17,759 bases of DNA from an uncultured Mailhella sp. Its GTDB lineage: Bacteria; Desulfobacterota; Desulfovibrionia; Desulfovibrionales; Desulfovibrionaceae. The notes beneath the pieces are model-generated. The model made no database searches and was not told the DNA's origin. It saw nothing but the letters and a program-made list of their open reading frames with translations. Shown here one piece after another: positions 12,659 through 17,759 of the stretch. Each line of letters opens with the position of its first letter. Position 1 is the stretch's first letter. The stretch covers positions 1 through 17,759 of the forward strand of contig NZ_CAJJIC010000040.1 of the NCBI RefSeq assembly GCF_905187505.1. Reading direction: 5' to 3'. Both the position numbers and the translations under genes were made by a program.

Positions 12659-14225
12659 CTACGATTCCTTCACCTACAATCTGGTTCAGGCCTTCTGCCG
12701 TCTGGGGCACCGGCCCCGCGTGATCAAAAATGACGATCCCGGCCTTGTGGCCATGGCCAACGATCCGTCGCTGCGCATGGTGTGCATTTCTCCCGGGCCG
12801 GGGCATCCTTCCAAAGCCGGGTACTGCCTCGACTTTCTGCGTCAGCTCAGTCCCCGCATCCCCGTGCTCGGCGTATGCCTCGGGCATCAGATTCTCGGGC
12901 TCTACGCGGGCGCGGAAGTCGTGCCCGGCCCCGTGGTCATGCACGGCAGGACCTCGGAAATCGTGCACGACGGCAAGGGGCTGTACCGCGGCATGCCCAA
13001 CCCCATGGTGGTGGGGCGCTATCACTCCCTTGTGGTGCGCGTGGACGACTCCCATCCCAACGATCTTCTCGCGGTGTCGGCCCGGGGGCCGCAGGGCGAA
13101 GTCATGTCCATGCGCTTTCGCGACAGGCCGTGGGTGGGCGTGCAGTACCATCCCGAATCCATCCTCACCCCGGACGGCCTGCGTCTTCTGGAAAACTTCC
13201 CCGGAAGCCTGCTGCCCACGGTGCACGCCGCGCCCACCATCAGTTCCATTCTGGAATCCGTGTCTCAGGGCCGCGACATGACCGACGAGGAATGCGACGT
13301 GGCTTTCGGCTCCATGCTCGACGGCACCATGACGCCGGCCCAGGCCGGGGCCCTGCTCATGGGGCTGCGCATGAAGGGCGAAAAGCCTGCGGAACTTGCC
13401 GCGGCCATACGCATCATGCTGGCCCGTTCCGTCAAGGTGACGGGCATTCCGGAAAAGTGCATCGACATCGTGGGCACGGGCGGCGACGGCAAGCGGTCCT
13501 TCAACTGTTCCACGGCCACCTCGCTCACGCTGGCGGGCATGGGCTACAGAATGCTCAAGCACGGCAACCGCGCGGTGTCCTCCACCTCCGGCGCCGCCGA
13601 CGCGCTGGAAGGCCTCGGCCTGCCGCTGGAAAAGGATCCCGACGCCATTGTGGAGATGCTGAAGGAACGCAATTTCGCCTTTCAGTTCGCGCCGTACTTC
13701 CATCCGGCCTTTGCCAACGTGGGGCCGGTGCGCAAGCAGCTCGGCATGCGCACGCTTTTCAACATGCTCGGCCCCATGCTGAACCCCGCCTGCCCCGACT
13801 ATCTCATGATGGGCGTGGGCGATCCAAAGCAGGTCGAGCTCATTGCGGCCACGCTGCAGAAGCGCCCCTTCCACAAAGTGGCGGTGTTCAACGGCGCGGG
13901 CGGCTACGACGAGCTTACCACCATGGGAAAGACGCGCGTCATTCTCATCACTGACGGCGTCATGGACGAGGTGGTGTTCGATCCGGCGCTCTACGGCTTT
14001 GCGCCGTGCGAGCCCGAGGACCTGGAAGTGAAGAACAAGGAGGAGGCCGCCGCCGTGCTCCGGGAACTTCTGGCCGGACGCGGTCCCCGCGCCATGCGCG
14101 ACATGATGACGGTGAACGCGGCCTTCGCCATTTACATGCTCGAGGACGACAAGAGCATGGAAGAGTGCGTGGCCATGGCCAGAAAGGGCGTGGCCGAAGG
14201 CGCGGGCATGAGGGTGCTGGCATGA
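12639..14225 (+). CDS. trpGD: Fused anthranilate synthase glutaminase / anthranilate phosphoribosyltransferase
   Basis: One continuous 528 aa frame with two enzymes. Residues 1-190 are a class I glutamine amidotransferase: DNYDSFTYNLVQ, SPGPG (51-55), and the triad Cys80 (GVCLGHQ), His171 and Glu173 (QYHPES). It delivers ammonia to TrpE. After a short linker (about 191-205) comes a phosphoribosyltransferase of about 320 residues. Its motifs are IVGTGGDGKRSFNCST (PRPP loop), KHGNRAVSSTSGAADALE and FHPAFANVGPVRKQLGMRTLFNMLGPMLNPA. It makes phosphoribosyl-anthranilate. The fusion is like that of enteric bacteria; from memory, relatives such as D. vulgaris keep the genes separate. GGGAG precedes the start inside trpE; the stop overlaps trpC as ATGA. 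Confidence 0.96.
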   Translation: MFLLIDNYDSFTYNLVQAFCRLGHRPRVIKNDDPGLVAMANDPSLRMVCISPGPGHPSKAGYCLDFLRQLSPRIPVLGVCLGHQILGLYAGAEVVPGPVVMHGRTSEIVHDGKGLYRGMPNPMVVGRYHSLVVRVDDSHPNDLLAVSARGPQGEVMSMRFRDRPWVGVQYHPESILTPDGLRLLENFPGSLLPTVHAAPTISSILESVSQGRDMTDEECDVAFGSMLDGTMTPAQAGALLMGLRMKGEKPAELAAAIRIMLARSVKVTGIPEKCIDIVGTGGDGKRSFNCSTATSLTLAGMGYRMLKHGNRAVSSTSGAADALEGLGLPLEKDPDAIVEMLKERNFAFQFAPYFHPAFANVGPVRKQLGMRTLFNMLGPMLNPACPDYLMMGVGDPKQVELIAATLQKRPFHKVAVFNGAGGYDELTTMGKTRVILITDGVMDEVVFDPALYGFAPCEPEDLEVKNKEEAAAVLRELLAGRGPRAMRDMMTVNAAFAIYMLEDDKSMEECVAMARKGVAEGAGMRVLA

Positions 14226-15040
14226 CGGGACTTGAGAGATTCATGGAGGCCAAAAAGAGCGAGATCGCCCGCCTTGAAGCCATGGGTGCGCAAGCCTTTG
14301 CGCCGTGGCGGGGCAATCGTCCCTCCTTTCGTCACGCGCTTCTGGCCGGAGGCGAAGGGCCGCTGGCCGTGGTGGCGGAATACAAGCGGGCCTCGCCCTC
14401 GCGCGGGGTGATATGCGAATCGCTGGAACCGGAGGACGCGGCCTTGCAGTACGCCGCATCCGGCGCATCCGCCCTTTCCGTGCTCACCGAGGAGCGCTAC
14501 TTTCACGGCTCCTTCTCCAGTCTCTTCCGCATGGCGTCGGCTCTGGAGCGCACGGGACACAGGGTTCCCCTGCTGCGCAAGGATTTCATCTTTCATCCGC
14601 TGCAGGTGACGGCCACGCTGTCCTCTCCGGCCTCGGCCCTGCTTCTCATCGTGAGGCTCACGCCGGACGCGCGTCTTCTGCGCGACCTTCGCGAGCAGGC
14701 GGAGGCCGAAGGCGTGGATGCCGTGGTGGAGGTGTTCGACGAGCGCGACGTGGAGCTTGCCCGCGAGAGCGGGGCGCGCATCCTTCAGGTGAACGCGAGG
14801 GATCTTGCCTCGCTTCGCGTGGACAGACGGGCCTGCCTGAAGCTTGCAGGGGAGTGCCCGCCTAAGGACGGCGAGCTCTGGATTGCGGCGAGCGGCATGA
14901 GCTGCCCCGGCGACCTGGAAGAGGCGGCAGACGCGGGATTCACGGCGGCCCTTGTGGGCTCGGCGCTCATGAAGGACGGCTGTCCGGGAAAGGCGCTTCG
15001 GCATCTTCTGCACGGCGGGGAGAAAAAACGTGAGAATTAA
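14222..15040 (+). CDS. trpC: Indole-3-glycerol phosphate synthase
   Basis: Ring closure of carboxyphenylamino-deoxyribulose phosphate to indole-3-glycerol phosphate. 272 aa, monofunctional barrel. Seen are EYKRASPSRG (Glu/Lys of the active site), LLRKDFIF (general-acid Lys), VVEVFDE (general-base Glu), QVNARDL (active-site Asn) and ALVGSALMK. The usual SESG motif reads AASG (IAASGM), so a normally conserved substrate-binding Glu is Ala here. The frame is open upstream to 14006, but the ATG at 14222 is chosen because it overlaps the trpGD stop (ATGA), has GAGG upstream and gives the family's normal N-terminus. It overlaps trpF by 11 nt. Confidence 0.94.
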   Translation: MTGLERFMEAKKSEIARLEAMGAQAFAPWRGNRPSFRHALLAGGEGPLAVVAEYKRASPSRGVICESLEPEDAALQYAASGASALSVLTEERYFHGSFSSLFRMASALERTGHRVPLLRKDFIFHPLQVTATLSSPASALLLIVRLTPDARLLRDLREQAEAEGVDAVVEVFDERDVELARESGARILQVNARDLASLRVDRRACLKLAGECPPKDGELWIAASGMSCPGDLEEAADAGFTAALVGSALMKDGCPGKALRHLLHGGEKKREN

Positions 15041-15686
15041 GATCTGCGGCATGAGCGAACAGACGCTCATCGACGAGGCGGCCGCGCTCGGCGTGGAGAT
15101 GTGCGGATTCGTGTTCCACGCCCCCAGTCCGCGCAACGTGACGGCGCACGAGGTGGCCGCGTTAGACACGCACGGCATGAAGCGCACGGGCGTGTTCGTG
15201 CGGCAGAGCGCAGAGGAAATACGGAACATCGTGCGGGAGGCGGGGCTCGACCTCATTCAGCTGCACGGCGGGCAGAGTGCGGAGTTTGCCGCGCGCTTTC
15301 CCGCAGAGAAGGTCATCCGCGTGCTCTGGCCCGGGCAGCTTGCTTCCACGGCGGAGCTCCAGCGCGCCATAGACGCCTTTGCCGGAACCTGCGGCCTGTA
15401 TCTTCTCGACGCGGGCATGGGCAGCGGCAGACAGCTTGACTGGCCTTCGCTCCGGGCGCTCCGGTTCCCTCATCCGTGGTTCCTTTCAGGCGGACTCGGG
15501 CCGGACGACGTGGAAAGGGCGCTTTCGGCCTGTTCTCCCGACGGGCTTGACTTCAATTCCAGACTGGAAACCTCCCCGGGGAAAAAGAACGGGGAACTCA
15601 TGGAAAGAGCCGTGGCCGCGGTGCGCGCGCAGGAAAGGGCGCGACGGAACCGCGACATGGACGGACAGGAAGGTGACGAACGATGA
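15030..15686 (+). CDS. trpF: Phosphoribosylanthranilate isomerase
   Basis: Amadori rearrangement of phosphoribosylanthranilate, the step before TrpC. 218 aa with a GTG start at 15030. GGGGAG lies seven nt upstream and the first residues give the family's RIKICGM (catalytic Cys). Then come GFVFHAPSPRNVT, GVFV, LIQLHG, LLDAGMGSGRQLDW (catalytic Asp) and FLSGGLGPDDV. The normal VDVSSGVE block is altered to LDFNSRLE, but the anion-binding context is kept. A charged tail of about 20 residues (rich in Arg, Asp, Glu) extends beyond the usual barrel. The stop overlaps trpB as ATGA. Confidence 0.94.
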   Translation: MRIKICGMSEQTLIDEAAALGVEMCGFVFHAPSPRNVTAHEVAALDTHGMKRTGVFVRQSAEEIRNIVREAGLDLIQLHGGQSAEFAARFPAEKVIRVLWPGQLASTAELQRAIDAFAGTCGLYLLDAGMGSGRQLDWPSLRALRFPHPWFLSGGLGPDDVERALSACSPDGLDFNSRLETSPGKKNGELMERAVAAVRAQERARRNRDMDGQEGDER

Positions 15687-16852
15687 AAAAGGGATATTTC
15701 GGTGATTTCGGCGGGCGTTTCGTGCCCGAGCTGCTCATGCCCCCGCTCATGGAACTTGAGGAGGCCATGAAGGACATACTGCCTTCCGAGGCCTTTCGGA
15801 AGGAGCTTGACGATCTTCTGAAGAACTATGCCGGCCGCGAGACGCCGCTCACCTTCTGCCCCGGGCTTTCCGAAAAGCTCGGCTTCGAGCTGTGGCTCAA
15901 GCGCGAGGACCTTCTGCACACCGGCGCGCACAAGATCAACAACACGCTCGGTCAGGCGCTTCTGGCCAAACACATGGGCAAGACCTCGCTCATTGCCGAA
16001 ACGGGCGCGGGCCAGCACGGCGTGGCCACGGCGGCAGCCGCGGCAAGGCTCGGCATGAAGTGCACCGTCTACATGGGCGCGGAAGACGCCGAGCGGCAGT
16101 CCGCCAACGTGCGCAGGATGCGTCTTCTGGGGGCGGACGTGGTGGCCGTGGAAAGCGGCTCCCGCACGCTGAAGGATGCCATAAACGCCGCGCTCCGGGC
16201 ATGGATTTCCCTGCAGAAGACCACGCATTACTGCTTCGGCACGGCGGCGGGACCGTACCCCTTCCCCGATCTCGTCCGGGAATTTCAGAGCGTCATCGGC
16301 CGCGAGGCCCGCGCGCAGATGCTCGAGCGCACGGGAAGCCTGCCCGACTGCGTGGTGGCGGCCGTGGGAGGCGGTTCCAACGCCATAGGAATGTTCTCGG
16401 CCTTTGTGCCGGATACGTCGGTGAAGATCATCGGCGTGGAGGCGGGCGGCACGGGCGAGCCCGGCTGCATGCACTCGGCGGCCATCAATCTCGGACGTCC
16501 CGGCGTGCTGCACGGGGAATACACCATGCTGCTGCAGGACGACGACGGACAGATACTGCCTTCGGGCTCCATTTCGGCGGGACTGGACTACCCGGGCGTG
16601 GGGCCGGAGCACGCGCATCTTGCCGCCACGGGACGCGTGAAGTACGCCGTGGCCTACGATCATGAGGCTCTCGACGCCTTTCAGACGCTCTGCCGCGTGG
16701 AAGGCATACTTCCCGCGCTGGAATCGTCCCACGCGCTCGCGTACGTGCTGGCGCACGCAGGAGAATTTGAGCCCGGCAGCCGCGTGCTGGTCAACCTTTC
16801 CGGCCGCGGCGACAAGGACATGGACATTGTGGAAAAGGCGCTCGGACTCTGA
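15683..16852 (+). CDS. trpB: Tryptophan synthase beta subunit
   Basis: PLP enzyme that joins indole, channelled from TrpA, with serine to give tryptophan. 389 aa, the classical TrpB1 length. It starts GYFGDFGGRFVPE. The PLP lysine is Lys84 in HTGAHKINN, the catalytic Glu106 is in AETGAGQHG, and GGGSNAIGMF binds the PLP phosphate. GAEDAERQSANVRRMRLLGA is the communication region facing the alpha subunit. Start by ATGA overlap with trpF, with AGGAAGG upstream. Followed by trpA after 33 nt. Confidence 0.97.
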   Translation: MKKGYFGDFGGRFVPELLMPPLMELEEAMKDILPSEAFRKELDDLLKNYAGRETPLTFCPGLSEKLGFELWLKREDLLHTGAHKINNTLGQALLAKHMGKTSLIAETGAGQHGVATAAAAARLGMKCTVYMGAEDAERQSANVRRMRLLGADVVAVESGSRTLKDAINAALRAWISLQKTTHYCFGTAAGPYPFPDLVREFQSVIGREARAQMLERTGSLPDCVVAAVGGGSNAIGMFSAFVPDTSVKIIGVEAGGTGEPGCMHSAAINLGRPGVLHGEYTMLLQDDDGQILPSGSISAGLDYPGVGPEHAHLAATGRVKYAVAYDHEALDAFQTLCRVEGILPALESSHALAYVLAHAGEFEPGSRVLVNLSGRGDKDMDIVEKALGL

Positions 16853-16873
16853 GCGACAGACGGCAGGACCGTG

Positions 16874-16879
16874 AAGGAA
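16874..16879 (+). promoter_or_regulatory. Ribosome binding site deciding the trpA start
   Basis: AAGGAA six nt before the ATG at 16886. An in-frame GTG at 16871 would add five residues, but it has its only purine-rich site two nt away, too close. The ATG start also puts the catalytic residues at positions 49 and 60, as in the reference enzymes. Confidence 0.75.
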
Positions 16880-16885
16880 CACACT

Positions 16886-17656
16886 ATGCACATTCTGGAA
16901 AAAAAGATACGGGACGCCGCAGCCGAGGGACGCACGGCGCTCATTCCCTTTGTGACGGCGGGGTATCCGACCCCGGAAACCTTCTGGAACGTCGTGGCCG
17001 GGCTGGACGGAAGCGGCGCGGACGTCATTGAAATCGGCGTGCCCTTTTCCGATCCCGTGGCCGACGGGCCCGTGGTGGAGGCGGCGTCGGTGAAGGCTCT
17101 TGAAAACGGCGTCACGCTGCACGGCATCATTGAGGGACTGCGCAAGCGCCGGGGAACGTTCCGGGCCGGTCTCGTGCTCATGGGATACATGAATCCCTTT
17201 CTGCAGTACGGGCTGGAAAAACTTGCCCGCGATGCGCAGGAAGCGGGCGTGCACGGCCTCATCGTTCCCGACCTGCCCTTCGACGAGGCCGGGGAAATGC
17301 GGGAGACGCTTGCCCGTCACGGCATCGCGCTCATCGCGCTGGTGGGGCCGAACACGAGCGAGGAACGCATGAAGCTTTATGCGGCCGTGTCGCAGGGCTA
17401 CGTGTACGCGGTGTCCGTCATGGGCACCACGGGCGAGAGAAAGAGCCTGCCCCCCGAGGTGACGGACGTGCTTTCCCGCGCGCGTCGCGTCTTTTCTCTG
17501 CCTGTGGCGCTCGGCTTCGGCCTGCGTTCTCCCGAGCAGCTTTCGGCCCTGCCGGAGGCGCTGCGGCCCGATGCGGCGGTCTTCGGCAGCGCGCTTCTGC
17601 GTCACATCGCGGAGGGAAAGACTCCCGCCGACTTCATCCGGGCATGGAGGGCGTAA
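16886..17656 (+). CDS. trpA: Tryptophan synthase alpha subunit
   Basis: Cleaves indole-3-glycerol phosphate to indole, passed to TrpB, and glyceraldehyde 3-phosphate. 256 aa. The catalytic pair Glu49 (VIEIGVPFSDP) and Asp60 (ADGP) falls at the same numbers as in the Salmonella enzyme. MGYMNPFLQYG, VPDLPFDE, YVYAVSVMGTTGER (the mobile loop), GFGLRSPEQ and AVFGSALL follow. It is the last gene of the trp operon and the terminator comes 17 nt later. The gap to trpB is slightly longer than the other junctions and holds only the ribosome site. Confidence 0.96.
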   Translation: MHILEKKIRDAAAEGRTALIPFVTAGYPTPETFWNVVAGLDGSGADVIEIGVPFSDPVADGPVVEAASVKALENGVTLHGIIEGLRKRRGTFRAGLVLMGYMNPFLQYGLEKLARDAQEAGVHGLIVPDLPFDEAGEMRETLARHGIALIALVGPNTSEERMKLYAAVSQGYVYAVSVMGTTGERKSLPPEVTDVLSRARRVFSLPVALGFGLRSPEQLSALPEALRPDAAVFGSALLRHIAEGKTPADFIRAWRA

Positions 17657-17673
17657 CGGAACGCGCTTTGCAG

Positions 17674-17709
17674 AAGCCTCCCCTGCGGGCATCGCAGAGG
17701 AGGCTTTTT
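17674..17709 (+). terminator. Terminator of the trp operon
   Basis: AAGCCTCC pairs with GGAGGCTT. After one mismatch CTGCG pairs with CGCAG around loop GGCAT, and a TTTTT tract follows. This is a 13-bp interrupted stem right after trpA. Confidence 0.93.
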
Positions 17710-17720
17710 GGTTAAAAGAA

Positions 17721-17743
17721 AACCCCCAGCTAGGCTGGGGGTT
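17721..17743 (-). terminator. Terminator-like hairpin facing the trp operon
   Basis: A perfect 10-bp inverted repeat (AACCCCCAGC / GCTGGGGGTT) with a 3-nt loop. On the minus strand it is followed by TTTTCTTTT, so it probably ends a minus-strand transcript entering from beyond the right edge. No gene is visible in the last 100 bases. Confidence 0.7.
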
Positions 17744-17759
17744 CCCGAAAACTTATAGT

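Noticed and set aside
14006..14221. N-terminal extension of TrpC into trpGD
   Set aside because: Out-of-frame shadow of the TrpD C-terminus; the ATG at 14222 gives the family's usual N-terminus and an ATGA junction.
15470..17692. 740-codon minus-strand frame across trpF, trpB and trpA
   Set aside because: Runs opposite three genes with full catalytic motifs; His/Arg-rich shadow translation.
1..17759. CRISPR arrays, insertion sequences, tRNA or rRNA genes, phage genes
   Set aside because: Looked for direct repeats with spacers, transposase motifs, and tRNA-like or rRNA-like sequence; none seen.

Overview
The window (about 17.8 kb, GC-rich) is almost entirely aromatic amino acid biosynthesis. 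A biosynthetic glutamate dehydrogenase gene (gdhA) sits at the left edge. Next come nine tightly packed genes on the minus strand for the shikimate/chorismate/Phe/Tyr pathway, then a divergent trp operon on the plus strand. The pathway is entered by the aspartate-semialdehyde-dependent route: ADTH synthase (aroA') plus 3-dehydroquinate synthase II (aroB'), a pair first known from archaea. This pair, its position beside a trp operon, the GC content and the gene order recall Desulfovibrio-type sulfate reducers (Desulfovibrionaceae). That assignment is inference from memory, not a database result.

Layout. 99-1457 is gdhA with an intrinsic terminator, convergent with the aromatic operon. 9295-1756 on the minus strand is one operon: aroA'(1) - aroB' - pheA - aroA - tyrA - aroC - aroK - aroE, with gaps of at most 15 nt and several ATGA/TAATG stop-start overlaps. 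10404-9604 on the minus strand is a second ADTH synthase with its own promoter. 11228-17656 on the plus strand is trpE - trpGD (fused) - trpC - trpF - trpB - trpA, closed by a strong terminator. A further hairpin at the right edge reads as a terminator for an oncoming minus-strand gene. No 3-dehydroquinate dehydratase (aroD/aroQ) is present, so that step must be encoded elsewhere.

The main discovery is in the intergenic regions, where three unannotated leader peptides lie, each followed by a terminator hairpin and mutually exclusive RNA pairings. (a) A 33-codon Phe/Tyr leader (9504-9403, minus; six Phe and three Tyr codons, clustered as FTFGFYFYF) precedes the large aroA'(1)...aroE operon. 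(b) A 33-codon Tyr-rich leader (10608-10507, minus; six Tyr including a YYYY run, five Phe, one Trp) precedes the second ADTH synthase. (c) A 29-codon Trp leader (11049-11138, plus; WWW) precedes trpE. Each shows a consensus-like TTGACA promoter, a 1:2 stem, a 2:3 antiterminator and a 3:4 terminator with a U-tract.

Read together, the window suggests that all three aromatic branches are controlled by ribosome-mediated attenuation. The two ADTH synthase isozymes would act as differentially controlled entry valves, by analogy with the Phe- and Tyr-controlled DAHP synthases of enteric bacteria. The Phe and Tyr leader/promoter/terminator modules share sequence, so the second isozyme appears to have arisen by duplication of the gene together with its leader, followed by codon re-specialisation. 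The attenuators and the duplication are read directly from sequence; the regulatory behaviour is inference.
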